Source: Fragilaria crotonensis (Eukaryota; Bacillariophyta; Fragilariophyceae; Fragilariales; Fragilariaceae). From it: a DNA stretch of 64,000 nucleotides. Position numbers and translations under genes: made by a program. Shown here in pieces: positions 42,188 through 52,515 of the stretch. The stretch's first letter is position 1; every line of letters begins with the position of its first letter. The stretch spans positions 245,269 through 309,268 of the forward strand of contig JAKSYS010000008.1 in NCBI GenBank assembly GCA_022925895.1, given 5' to 3'. The notes below the pieces were generated by a model. That model ran no database searches, was not told the DNA's origin, and was given only the letters and a program-made list of their open reading frames with translations.

Positions 42188-43453
42188 ATGAATGACACAA
42201 TTGGAGAGACAAGATCATCAAACGTTGCAAATCATAATGTCAACGATGCCTTCATGGACGCCAGTTATTATGGTGATTTTGATGTACTGCGTGAGTTGTT
42301 GAAAAATAAAGAGTTGGATGTGAATGCGAGAAACGAATACAGAAACACGGCCCTTATCATGGCAAGTTTTCGAGGCCACTTTGATATCGTTTGCGAGTTA
42401 TTACAACACGACGAGGTGGATGTGAATGCTATGGACAGTCAGGGCTATACAGCCCTTACTGCAGCAAGTGCGAATGGCTACTGTGATGTTGTTTCTGAGT
42501 TACTGAAACACAACAAGGTTGATATCAATGCACGAACAAGATATAACAACACATCCCTTGTATTTGCAAGTTTTAATGGCCACTGTGATGTCGTTCGCGA
42601 GTTACTGAAACATGATGAGATCGATGTCAATGCACAAGGTGAAAATGGCAAAACCGCCCTTGTCATTGCAGCTCAACAAGACTACAGTGACGTCGTTTGT
42701 GAGTTACTGAAACACAGCGAGGTGGATGTTGTGAATATGAGAGATTCGAGGGGACAAACAATCCTAATATCCGCATGCAGAGCAGGCTATTTCAATGTCG
42801 TTTGTGAATTGCTCAACCACGACAAGGTGGATGTCAACGTGACCGATGCCAACGGTGACACGGCGCTTCTCTGGGCATGTAGGAATGGCCACTGCGATGT
42901 TGTTCGTGAGTTGCTACAACATGGCAAGAGTGATGTGAATGTCAGGGATAGATTCGGTTACACATCCCTAATTTTCGCCTGTGCGAATGGTCATTTGGAT
43001 GTTGTTAGCGATTTACTGAAACACGACAGTGTGGACGTGAATGCCAGAAGTCTCAAAGGTTACAACTGCTACTTATTGAAGAGCGACATCATGTTAAGGG
43101 TTGTCAACCCCTATTGTCCCCACTGGGTAGATGCGAATGCCAGAAGTGGTGATAGTCGCACCGCCTTGTTATGGGCGATTAGATATGAACATTGGGATGT
43201 TGTTGAGGAATTGCTGCAACGGAAGGAGATCGATGTCAATGCTCAGGATGTAATTGGGTACACAGCCCTGATGTGGGCGTGTCTCCAGGGCAGAATGGGC
43301 GTTGTGTCCATGTTGTTGAAATACGACAATGTCGATGCAAAGAAAATGAATAAAGCAGGCTCGACTGCTCTTGATATTGCCCGCAATTGTGGTGGAAATG
43401 AAATTGCCCAATTCCTGGAGGAATACGCCAAGGCGCGTTTACGTCTCTGTTGA
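42188..43453 (+). CDS. type B ankyrin-repeat protein, 421 aa
   Basis: The ATG at 42188 (MNDTIGETRSSN) is followed by NVNDAFMDASYYGDFDVLRE, the equivalent of the first half-repeat in other B genes. Eleven 34-residue repeats follow. The complete C-terminal module reads ANGDTALLWACRNGHCDVV, RFGYTSLIFACANGHLDVV, an insertion with YNCYLLKSDIML and NPYCPHWVDAN, SRTALLWAIRYEHWDVV, VIGYTALMWACLQG, KAGSTALDIARNCGGNEIAQ, FLEEYAKARLRLC. The insertion has lost the WFWD seen in other copies, so its sequence is variable though its position is fixed. Intact; divergent to the minimal A gene. Confidence 0.88.
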   Translation: MNDTIGETRSSNVANHNVNDAFMDASYYGDFDVLRELLKNKELDVNARNEYRNTALIMASFRGHFDIVCELLQHDEVDVNAMDSQGYTALTAASANGYCDVVSELLKHNKVDINARTRYNNTSLVFASFNGHCDVVRELLKHDEIDVNAQGENGKTALVIAAQQDYSDVVCELLKHSEVDVVNMRDSRGQTILISACRAGYFNVVCELLNHDKVDVNVTDANGDTALLWACRNGHCDVVRELLQHGKSDVNVRDRFGYTSLIFACANGHLDVVSDLLKHDSVDVNARSLKGYNCYLLKSDIMLRVVNPYCPHWVDANARSGDSRTALLWAIRYEHWDVVEELLQRKEIDVNAQDVIGYTALMWACLQGRMGVVSMLLKYDNVDAKKMNKAGSTALDIARNCGGNEIAQFLEEYAKARLRLC

Positions 43454-44015
43454 AGGCAGGAGTAGACGCAAAGGCGCAGATCGGATGTATGGAGTTTGAT
43501 TCTAAGTTGCACAACATCATTAAGGAGCAACCAGGCTATAGAACTGCGTCATTTTTCGGGGAGGACGGGAGCAAGTGATGGATTAGAGTAGCCACAATTT
43601 ATAATGGCGGGCTAATTACATGTCGTATAATTTTTTCATCATCATGGCTATTTTGTTGGCATGTTTGAGTGTAAGCAAATTGCGTATTGCTTGCGCTTGT
43701 TACCCTCCCCACAGATGAGCTGAATAATGCAATAATGTCCAAGAATGTTCGTTCCATTTTCGTTCCATGTACAGTGGCCATTCATCTTCTTCGTCTTCCC
43801 TATCTACTGCGAATTCAACTAATTTGAATGCTGCCCATTTGTGTCCCCAAGGTTGCCTGTCGTGTTCCAGGATCGCAGCAGGCGGAATGGTAAGTCATGG
43901 CTCATGGCCCATCACCAAATATTGTACATCATGTTTACCTAGACTCATACCAATGCACACTTTTGGTTTCCATTTCCCAGGGTTGAGGCAATTGCTTGAG
44001 CATACCGCGAGCTCA
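43454..44015. other. convergent intergenic DNA
   Basis: The B 3' block is only weakly kept (CGCAAAGGCGCAGATCGG near 43470). The rest holds nothing recognised. Confidence 0.45.
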
Positions 44016-46103
44016 TCATCGTTCGTGAAGCAGGCAACCACGCTCTTCCAGGAGCATAACGATATCGAACATGCCACATTTCCTTGCCATGTCAAGAGCC
44101 GTAGAGCCAGCGTTATTCTTCACGATCGCGCTCACCTTGTCGTGTTCCAACAAGTCGCGGACCACGTCAACTTGATTCCCAAGGGTTGCCCAGATGAGTG
44201 CTGTATTCCCGTGTGACCCTTGAACATTGACGTCGATCTTGTCGTGTTTCAAAAACTCCCGAACAACATCCCAGTGGCCCCGATAGCTAGCCCATGCGAA
44301 TGCAGTGCAGCCTTTCTTTTCTTCTGCATTTACATCAACGTCGTCCCGTCGCAACAACTCATGCACAACCTCCAAATTGCCATTCACACTCGCCACGATA
44401 AGGGCTGTGCGACCCTTCTTTTCTCGGACATTGACATCTACATTCTTGTGCTTCAACAATTCAGGAACAACCTCTGACTTACTATGCAGGATTGCAATAA
44501 TGAGGGATGTGCAACCAGCGTTGTCTTGAGCATTCACATCCAAACTATCGGCCTTCAACAACTCGCGAACAATCTCCACATGGCCTTCACGGCTTGCCAG
44601 GATCAGCGCCGTGCGAGAATTCTTGTCCCTGGCGTTTACTCCTACAGCATACTCGTACCTCAACAACTCGCCAACCACCGCAACATGTCCTATAGCACAG
44701 GCGAAGTGGAGTGCTGTGCCACGAGCATTGCGTGCTGCGTTAGCAACGACCTCAGCATGTTTCAACAACTCACGAACAACCTCCGAACGGCCATTGAAAC
44801 TCGCTGTGATGAGGGCCGTGATGCCATCTCTGCGTTCAGCATTCACATTAACATTCTCGTTGCTCAATAACTTGCAAACGACCTCCAAATGGCCGCCTCT
44901 ACTCGCAAAGGTCAATGCGGTGCCAACACCCTTGTGTCCAGCATTCACATTGATCTCGTCATGATTCAATACCTCGCGAACTACCTCGGTATGGCCATTA
45001 CGGCTCGCCGCGATGAGGGCTGTGATACCTTCTTTGTCTGCCGCATTCACATCCACATTGTCATGCTTCAATAGAAGGCGAACAACCTCCGAACAACCGT
45101 TACTACTCGCCATGATGAGGGATGTGCAGCCATCACTGGCTTTTGCATTCACATCCACAATATCGTCCTTTATCAACTCACGGACAGTCTCTGAGGAATT
45201 GCGATTACGGCTAGCCACCATGAGGGATGTAAAGCCATCGTTATCCCTGGCATTCACATCTACATTCTGGTGCTTCAGCAACTCGCGCACAACCTCGGAA
45301 TGGCCATTACGGCTTGCCGCGATGAGTGCTGTGGAACCATCTTTCTGAGTGGCATTCACATCCACATTCCAGTTCATCAATAGGACGCGAACCACCTCCG
45401 AATGACCGAATGCGCTGGCCACAATGAGGGCTGTATAGCCATCTTCATCTTGGGCATTCGCGTCCACATTCTCGTTCATCACCAGGACGCGAACCACCTC
45501 TGAACGACCTTTACTTCTTGCAACGATGAGCGCAATGGCATCGACATCTTTGGCATTCACATCCACATTTTCGTGCAGTAATAGCTCTCGAACAACCGCC
45601 ACAAGGCCAAGACGGCTCGCGGTGATGAGGGCAGTGGCACCATGATTATCCTTGGCATTCAAGTCGATATTCCTGTGCTCCAAAAGAGCTCGAAGCACGC
45701 CCAAATTACGACTCTTCTTGCTGGCGTTGATGAGAGCAGTGCAACCATGTACATCTTGGGCATTCACATTTACATTCTTGTGTTTCAATAGCTTGCGAAC
45801 AATCTCCGCGTGTTCACAACGGCATGCCTCCAAGAGAGGGGTGTTACACAGGCGATCGTGTGAATTCACATTGGTATTATCGTGTCTGAGATCTTCACGC
45901 ACGTGCCCATCATGGGATCTCGGCATGATGAGGGAAATGTCGCTCGCTGTACCATGTCTGTAATTCACATCGGCCCCCTTTTGTAGCATTTTACGGACTG
46001 GATTGAGATTGCCGTTCCTAACATTCTCGAACAAATTCACGTTCAACTCGTGCTGACGCAACCAAGCGTCGAGCTGCTCCTCGCTTTCGATTATGGATTC
46101 CAT
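44016..46103 (-). CDS. type A ankyrin-repeat protein, 695 aa, 18 repeats
   Basis: The start is the ATG at 46103 (MESIIESEEQLDAW). The cap ends KGADVNYRHGT. Eighteen repeats follow, most of 34 residues (repeats 2, 7 and 12 have 35), with a complete ending: TAFAWASYRGHWDVVREFL, TALIWATLGNQVDVVRDLL, NAGSTALDMARKCGMFDIVM, LLEERGCLLHER. The C-terminal tail is shorter than the REFGDEIQ tail of relatives. Intact. It has the A promoter block but no divergent B gene; beyond the promoter lie GTAC-rich DNA and the large transposon. Confidence 0.88.
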   Translation of the reverse strand: MESIIESEEQLDAWLRQHELNVNLFENVRNGNLNPVRKMLQKGADVNYRHGTASDISLIMPRSHDGHVREDLRHDNTNVNSHDRLCNTPLLEACRCEHAEIVRKLLKHKNVNVNAQDVHGCTALINASKKSRNLGVLRALLEHRNIDLNAKDNHGATALITASRLGLVAVVRELLLHENVDVNAKDVDAIALIVARSKGRSEVVRVLVMNENVDANAQDEDGYTALIVASAFGHSEVVRVLLMNWNVDVNATQKDGSTALIAASRNGHSEVVRELLKHQNVDVNARDNDGFTSLMVASRNRNSSETVRELIKDDIVDVNAKASDGCTSLIMASSNGCSEVVRLLLKHDNVDVNAADKEGITALIAASRNGHTEVVREVLNHDEINVNAGHKGVGTALTFASRGGHLEVVCKLLSNENVNVNAERRDGITALITASFNGRSEVVRELLKHAEVVANAARNARGTALHFACAIGHVAVVGELLRYEYAVGVNARDKNSRTALILASREGHVEIVRELLKADSLDVNAQDNAGCTSLIIAILHSKSEVVPELLKHKNVDVNVREKKGRTALIVASVNGNLEVVHELLRRDDVDVNAEEKKGCTAFAWASYRGHWDVVREFLKHDKIDVNVQGSHGNTALIWATLGNQVDVVRDLLEHDKVSAIVKNNAGSTALDMARKCGMFDIVMLLEERGCLLHER

Positions 46104-46604
46104 GATGATGATGATGAGGATGATGCTGTGGCCTGGAAGGACTCGATTCCGAATTGTGGTCCGCCAAAAAGCATGGCAATAATGCAACAATAGAAGGCGA
46201 CGCAGGGCCAGTTGAACGGAAGGAGGTTCGCGACTTCAGTAAGGTTTCTTACACTTCAGATGTGGGGTTCAGGCAAACGGTCAATAGCCGACTTTCTCCT
46301 CACGCCATGTCTAACCACATGAATAAGACTCTGGGCAACGCATAACGCACAGCAAGCGAGGAACGCGAAAGTCTGAATGCTGTCGCGATGTTTGTTTTTG
46401 TTTGGGATGTGGGACCAGTGTAACACAGTGCATACTATACATAATGCTAGTAGTACTCCAGTACGATGTATGTCGTTGTGGGATAATGGAACACTGGTAC
46501 CTGGTACCGATAGATGCTAATCATAGCTTTACCCGGTACTCGTACTCCAGTAGTCTACAAGTCCTGTGGGGCACTTGTACACGATACTCTGATTACCTGC
46601 TACG
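46104..46604 (-). promoter_or_regulatory. type A promoter block and GTAC-rich DNA
   Basis: CCGAATTGTGGTCCGCC near 46149, GTTCAGGCAAACGGTC, and GCGAGGAACGCGAAAGTCTG at 46356-46375 are the conserved elements. Positions 46430-46580 are GTAC-rich. The last ten bases (46595-46604) are the left copy of a transposon target duplication. Confidence 0.5.
46595..46604 (+). repeat. left target-site duplication
   Basis: ACCTGCTACG, identical to 50784-50793 outside the other end. Confidence 0.7.
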
Positions 46605-46608
46605 GGGA

Positions 46609-46670
46609 TGCCTAATGCGCTTAGAATTAATGCGCTTATAAAGCACTTGCACCAATCAAAATCTTCCAAA
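46609..46670 (+). repeat. left terminal inverted repeat, 62 bp
   Basis: Exact reverse complement of 50717-50778, checked base by base. Confidence 0.95.
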
Positions 46671-47089
46671 TTTTGGGTGGGGTTGCCCCTCCCCGAAAGA
46701 GTCATCGACCTTTTCTGAAAATATCAATAACGGTTTAATTCAGGTTTCAATCAACGCCAATGTTGAGTTTATATGTTTTAATTTACCTGCCTTCCGGGTG
46801 AATGAAGTTGTCATTGGTTCGATGCTTGAAGAATATGGCAGGTTTCACCTCAAACCCTCCTAAGGTAGGGCTTGGTACAAAATCTACGACGACATACAAA
46901 TTTCCAGAGTAAGATTACAGGAAATCTTTTCTGCCATAAGAATTCACTCCACATGCGTATCGCACAATTCTGATTTACATTTCATCATCCCTCTTCCCTG
47001 TTGCTTGCTTCAATTCAGAATTGACGAAGCCTAGATCAAAGTCAAGGACACACCTGTGTCCCTTGAAGTTTTTTTTCACCTTCTCGATC

Positions 47090-49849
47090 TCAGGCATCGA
47101 CAGTGATGGCGGTGTCAGCTGCTATGTTTTGCTGGTTCTTTTGTTCAATATAGAAGTAAGTGCATATATATGCTCTGGCTCTTGATGCAAACTTCGCAAT
47201 TCTAACCCTTGTCAGTACTTTTGTAGGAGATGTGCAGTCTTTTACGAGCTGCTTGAAGTTGTCGCGGCCACGTTTCCTTGATAATGGTAGACGTCGGTAA
47301 TAAGCCTTTGCATGAGCCCAGCTGTACTCGACACCTTCTCCAGCAAGCTCGGCATGGAACTTGGGCGTCAGCAACACGGTTACTGAGTTGCCTTCCCAAG
47401 TGTTGCAGTGCCGTTTCTTCCTCCTTGAAGTCTCGGCAATTTGCCAGGATATGACGAAGCGAGAATTGTAAGTCTACCTTGCCAGTAATTGCATCCTTTC
47501 TCCCATCAACGGTGTATTTGTCTAACTCGTCACTCTTGATCAATCCTCTTTCCCAAAGAACTTGAAGTAGACCTTTGGTTTGTCTTGCCATCCAGGATTT
47601 ATGACGTCCCTTTGCTCGGTGACGGCTATCCCATTCTTTCGTGCAAACTCTTGAAGATCTTTTTTGTATATCCACGTTGCTGTTGAAGTACGACCCCTTT
47701 TCATTCAGGCAAGCATGCAGCTGCTTCTTTGAGCGCTCAAAGACTTTGCTTCTTCCTGTTGGTCGGTCGTAACGTTGCGCTTCCTTTGATCAAGTGTCAA
47801 GTACCATGGACCGGAATCTGTTCCATGGTATATCAGACTCTGTGTGTCGCCAACTTTCAATACAGGTGAGTACGGACCCAGATATCCCTCTTCTTGAACA
47901 ATGACTGTGTCTCTCATCTGCGATTGTGCTCCACCGTACCCTTTAGACATGTTTAGAGCACTCAAGGCTCCATCTCGTTTGCGAGCATGGCCTTGGCTGT
48001 GATCGAACAAAAATACGAATTCATAATCTGGGTAAAGAACTTGTAGGCAGTCCACCACGTCCTCAAATTGAATGCTCATATGGAAACTGTTCCAGTATCC
48101 TTCATTGTTTGCTCCAATGTAAAGGTAACGCACCAACGGCGATTCTGTGAAGACTTGTTTGGTTGTGGTTCCATAGATTTCGAGTGCTGCTTGTGTGTCG
48201 ATGTAAGTTCTTCCAACCCCACGCCTGTCGGCATTGATCTTTACTAACTCTGCCTCTGTCAGTTCTCTTCCAAAGCCAAACTCTCGACTTACAAATGCAG
48301 AGAGCATATAGCCATCACCTTCCGACTTTGGCAGAAGAGGGCGCTGCCCTGCGGGTCCAATCCATGTCTTGGAACCAAGCAAGTATTGAGCAAAGACGCT
48401 TTCGTCTTGCCCCACGATAATGATTGGCTTGGCTCTGGATGACACTCGTATGCTGGTTGTTGGGGTGATTGGTATCGGAGGAAGAGGAGCCTTGCTTCGT
48501 TCCCAGTAATCGATATGAAACTCGAGCATCTCCTTGTTATTGATGATGTCAAAGTAGTGATGCCCTAACTCGATGTCTAAGCCTTTCATTGTTACCGCTT
48601 CACTCTTAGACACCTGCACCCATCGCTTACAATAGGGCTCCAATTCTGTAAGATACCGCTTACAGAATTCATTTCGAGTCTTGACAACGTCCTCGCGCTC
48701 ATGGCCATCAACATAAAAGCTCTTCTTGCGGGTGTCATACTTGAAGCCGAGCAACCTCATCCACCGCCAAGCTGTAGTAAAGCTCATTGATTCAAGTCCA
48801 TGAGCCTTTAGAAACGATACGATCAGTTCCTCTTGATCATCGTCATTACTAGTTGAAGTTTTAGGAGCATCAGCACAATCACTGTCGTCATCGACTTCTA
48901 CATTGCTACAATCGGAGCTGATTCCTGCAGTCGCTACCTCCATCTTCCACACTCCTGCAAGCCGAGGAATCAAAGTGCTAACAATGAAGTCATGTACGCC
49001 TTCTATTGTTAAAGTCGCTAGATTTTTGATGCTGTAGGCAACAATCTGCTCCTTTGCATCGGGGAAAATCTCAAGAAGTCTCGGAAGTGGTCGCTTGCCA
49101 CACTGTACGTATGGGTTTGGATGCGGGAATGCTTCCAAGCGTCGAAAAACACCATTCCACTCGCTAACAGTCTTGTAGAATGTTGCTTGGGTCATTCCAA
49201 GGCTGTTCAATTGTTTGCACGCCTCCCTGCAACAATCTTCCCACGTCCACTGATTCATTTTTTCAAGTGCATTTTGATACGCACAGCATAAGAACGTTGC
49301 TCTTTGTCGGATGTTGGCAATTTCGGTTCTTGTGCAAAAGTTGTCGGCATCTCTGCCAACAACAACATTCCTCCAATTATCTTCGTGGCTGTGGACAGAT
49401 TGCAAAAGTAGAATACGACGTTTCAGCGCCTCTTGTGGAGTCTCTGCATCAATAGGAGTAGAACTCCCCCTGTTGTTGAAGCCGCGAGGCCGAAACAGAT
49501 GGTATGCCTCCGGGCTTCTTGGCCAATATGCCGACATGTCATGAAGCCTCTGTCTCTTGCATGGGGATTCCTCAAGTGTGTCACTGCTATCGGGATCGAC
49601 AGAATCAACCTCAGGCTCATCGAGTGTCATACCAACATTATCTGCAGTTGCTGTTGCACCACTTATTGGCGGACTTGCTGCCACTTCCGGTCTCGCCCTG
49701 GTTGATGGTATCACAAGAACGTTTGCTGCCACCTCAAGAACCTTCTCCTTCCATGCATTATTCAAAGGCACGGGATATGCAACTTGTCTTGTTTTTGCGC
49801 ATAGTAGTAATAAAATTGACGCTGAAAGCTGACTCGGAACATACCACAT
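47090..49849 (-). pseudogene. IS630/DDE_3-like transposase, two compensating frameshifts
   Basis: This minus-strand gene reads from an ATG at 49849 (MWYVPSQLSAS). The DDE core is clear: IIIVGQDESVFAQYLLGSKT holds the first Asp, FVFLFDHSQGHARKRDGALS the second, and FHAELAGEGVEYSWAHAKAY the Glu. The pattern (FDNAPxHQKR, then a PKFHCELNFIEQxW-like block) is known from eukaryotic DDE_3 transposases. The first 700 codons end in SSCMLA stop at 47705. A -1 shift near 47740 opens FERSKKQLHACLNEKGSYF and KGLLQVLWERGLI to LRHILANCRDF. A second shift near 47375 restores the first frame for the final block (47377-47090). The breaks may be mutation, sequencing error or programmed shifting. Confidence 0.75.
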
Positions 49850-50227
49850 TGATTTGTACCATCAAAGTGGGTCATCGACTCACCAAACAAACTTGATTTC
49901 GACATCGCGGTGTTAAACTTTCGAGCATCAATACTCTGCATAATGGCAGGGTCAATGTGACCCGATTTGGTCAAGACTTCAGCCCAAGTTACCGCAGGGA
50001 GCCAACAATTGGACAGTCTCGGTTTGTACAGACTGTCGGAAAAAAGTAACATGACAGCCTTCACAATTATGGCATTGATCCCACCACTGTCGGCCATTGC
50101 AGACTGACTCACTCAGTTTGTTCAAAAATTGAGGAGATAATGAAGACAACTGTTGGGGTGAGTCAGTCTGTAAGGAGTGCAAATGTTGCAAACAGCGGCA
50201 TGCAATCTCATTGTGGAACTCCCGCAT
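49850..50227 (-). other. possible N-terminal coding sequence of the transposase
   Basis: Two overlapping minus-strand frames (50227-49979, and 50112-49762 with SLFGESMTHFDGTNQ) continue upstream of the transposase start in different phases. The second overlaps the start of the long frame. They may represent an N-terminal exon with short intron or further frameshifts. Undecided. Confidence 0.3.
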
Positions 50228-50716
50228 TTAACGCGAGAAAACAAAAAGATTCATACATGAACCCTCGATTTCTATTGGCTACGCGTACATTTTGTACCAA
50301 GGCCTAGCCTAGGAGTTTTGACGATGAAACCTGCCATACATGGTTAAACGCGCAGGCGGGAGGTGACAACGACGGGTAAGGGTTATATTGTCAGCTCTAC
50401 ACATCCAATGAATCGGCGAGTCCCTTTTGCATGTGGTTTTTTTTTTGCTTTTCTATTGGAAAAAAGTACAAGTACTCAGAGAGTGTTGCGAACTGCGACG
50501 AAGACTTCTAAATTTGTTGATCTTTTAAAGAAGTGCTCCAGTCATGGCGTTTACACATACACGCAGTGGTGGTCGTTCAGATACGGCACCCATGTGTATG
50601 CATGCACAGACTTCGTGTACATGTTTGATCTCGTGGTCATAAGCGTTAAAAGTGACCTTCATACTTAGACAAGGGGTGAAACAGAATTATTGACTTCGAA
50701 ATTGCAATGATGACGT

Positions 50717-50778
50717 TTTGGAAGATTTTGATTGGTGCAAGTGCTTTATAAGCGCATTAATTCTAAGCGCATTAGGCA
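50717..50778 (-). repeat. right terminal inverted repeat, 62 bp
   Basis: Exact reverse complement of 46609-46670. Confidence 0.95.
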
Positions 50779-50783
50779 CTCCC

Positions 50784-50793
50784 ACCTGCTACG
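50784..50793 (+). repeat. right target-site duplication
   Basis: ACCTGCTACG, identical to 46595-46604. Confidence 0.7.
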
Positions 50794-50925
50794 TTCTGTA
50801 CACCTTAAATGAGGGGTGTTGAGTTCGGCAATGGTTCCCTCATCAATCCCATCCAAATGCTTCACAAGGGCACGGAGAGAATCGCCGTGTCCGTCCTTGA
50901 GGTACAGGATATTTTCTTTTCATAA
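50794..50925 (-). pseudogene. phosphoglycerate mutase fragment
   Basis: The minus strand reads [20 protein letters not shown], then [12 protein letters not shown]. This matches the region of 2,3-bisphosphoglycerate-dependent phosphoglycerate mutase around the second catalytic His (HGNSLRALVKYLDGI, then ELNIPTG in the family). Only about 35-40 residues remain, without the N-terminal RHG active-site motif or the C-terminus, so it is a relic. The transposon at 46605-50783 inserted directly beside it; the continuation on the far side (about 46560-46600) shows only faint likeness. Confidence 0.6.
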
Positions 50926-51015
50926 AATGGTGGAACCTTGCTCATAGGTTCAACTGATCCGCTGAGTTCCAGTCGGTGCTGTGAGCAAACGACACGTTTT
51001 CTCCGTTACGGTATC

Positions 51016-52515
51016 TTAACAAGGGGCGGTTCCAGTGTTTCCTCCAGTCCGCAGCGTCACACCAAATTCGTGACGCAAACAAATCTTGGCATGTTCTTCC
51101 AGGAGCTTGACGATATCCAACATTCCACAATTCCTGGCAATGTCGAGAGCTGTGGACCGTGCCTTATTTTTGACACTCACATTCACCTTGTCGTAATCTA
51201 ACAAGTCGCGGACCACATCAACTTTATTCCTCAGGGTTGCCCAGATGAGTGCTGTATTCCCCTGTGACCCGCTGACGTTGACATCGACCTTATCGTGCTT
51301 CACAAACTCGAGAACAAGATCCCAATATCCCAGATAGCTCGCCCATGCCAAGGCTGTGCAACCTTTCTTGTCAACTGCATTCGCATCCACCTCGTCCTGT
51401 CGTAACAACTCACAAACAGCATCCAAATGTCTCTCAACGCTCGCTTCGATAAGTGCTGTACGACCACGTTCGTCTCGCGCATTCACATTTACATTCTTGT
51501 TCTTCAACAATTCACAAACAACATTCAAATGGCCCTCGGAGCTTGCCGCGATGAGAGCTGTACGACCACGTTCGTCTTGCGAATTCACATTTACATTCTT
51601 CAACAATTCACAAACAACATTCAAATGGCCCCCGGAGCTTGCCGCGATGAGAGCTGTACGACCACGTTCGTCTTGCGAATTGACATTTACATTCTCGTTC
51701 GTCAACAATTCACAAACAACATTCAAATGGCCCTCGGAGCTTGCCGCGATGAGAGCTGTACGACCACGTTCGTCTTGCGAATTCACATTTACATTCTTCA
51801 ACAATTCACAAACAACATTCAAATGGCCCCCGGAGCTTGCCGCGATGAGAGCTGTACGACCACGTTCGTCTTGCGAATTGACATTTACATTCTCGTTCGT
51901 CAACAATTCACAAACAACATTCAAATGGCCCTCGGAGCATGCCGCGATGAGAGCTGTACGACCACGTTCGTCTTGAACATTGACATGGACATTCTTCTGT
52001 TTCAACAACTCACGAACCACGTCCGAATGGCCCCCTGCACTTGCCGCGATGAGGGCTGTACGACCATCTTTGACTTGAGCATTGATATTGATATTCTCAT
52101 GTTTCAACAACTCTTGAACCACATCTGAATGTCCCTTACTACTAGCAAGAACAAGTGCTGTAAAGCCATCCTTGTCATTCATGTTTGCGTCTATATTTGC
52201 ACATTGCAACAATTGACAAACAACGTCGAAATGTCCATACCGACTCGCCCAAATGAGAGCTGTGGTCCCGTAGTGATTACTTGCATTCACATTGATATTC
52301 TCATGTCTCAACAACTCGCGAACGAGTTCAGAATGTCCATGATAGCTGGACCTCATGAGAGCCGTATTACCATACGCATCTTGGGCATTCACATTGACTC
52401 CCAACTGCAATAGCTCGCGAACCTCATCCAGAGCTCCAAGCATGGCATGTTTGATCAAACGTGCATTCATCTCTTTGAGTTGCAACTCATCGAATTCATT
52501 AATGGAGGATGACAT
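51016..52515 (-). CDS. ankyrin-repeat protein with non-A N-terminus, 499 aa
   Basis: The ATG at 52515 opens MSSSINEFDELQLKEMNARL, unlike the MESIIQTDE start of type A. Thirteen repeats follow directly from residue 25. Repeats 5-9 are nearly identical to one another (ERGRTALIAASS, GGHLNVVCELL) because of a recent tandem duplication, and two of them are shortened to 32 residues. The C-terminal part is type A-like: GCTALAWAS, GNTALIWATLRNKVDVVRDL, RSTALDIARNCGMLDIVKLL, EEHAKICLRHEFG. It therefore looks like an A gene with a replaced front end. The A promoter block is absent upstream. Intact; binding partner unknown. Confidence 0.87.
   Translation of the reverse strand: MSSSINEFDELQLKEMNARLIKHAMLGALDEVRELLQLGVNVNAQDAYGNTALMRSSYHGHSELVRELLRHENINVNASNHYGTTALIWASRYGHFDVVCQLLQCANIDANMNDKDGFTALVLASSKGHSDVVQELLKHENININAQVKDGRTALIAASAGGHSDVVRELLKQKNVHVNVQDERGRTALIAACSEGHLNVVCELLTNENVNVNSQDERGRTALIAASSGGHLNVVCELLKNVNVNSQDERGRTALIAASSEGHLNVVCELLTNENVNVNSQDERGRTALIAASSGGHLNVVCELLKNVNVNSQDERGRTALIAASSEGHLNVVCELLKNKNVNVNARDERGRTALIEASVERHLDAVCELLRQDEVDANAVDKKGCTALAWASYLGYWDLVLEFVKHDKVDVNVSGSQGNTALIWATLRNKVDVVRDLLDYDKVNVSVKNKARSTALDIARNCGMLDIVKLLEEHAKICLRHEFGVTLRTGGNTGTAPC
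51541..51936 (-). repeat. 198-bp tandem duplication within the ankyrin array
   Basis: Positions 51541-51738 and 51739-51936 are two copies of a 198-bp, two-repeat unit (66 codons), nearly identical at the DNA level including third positions. This indicates very recent duplication or continuing homogenisation. Confidence 0.9.

Larger units (their letters stand above)
46605..50783. mobile_element. DDE DNA transposon with perfect 62-bp inverted repeats, 4.2 kb
   Basis: Positions 46609-46670 and 50717-50778 are perfect reverse complements over 62 bp. Adding the outermost bases (GGGA left, TCCC right, with a one-base gap) takes the ends to 46605 and 50783. The ten bases ACCTGCTACG occur immediately outside both ends (46595-46604 and 50784-50793), a probable target duplication. 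An imperfect inverted repeat of about 50 bp lies further in (46834-46883 and 50289-50338). One minus-strand transposase gene fills the middle. The identical ends point to recent insertion, though the transposase appears frameshifted. Confidence 0.85.
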
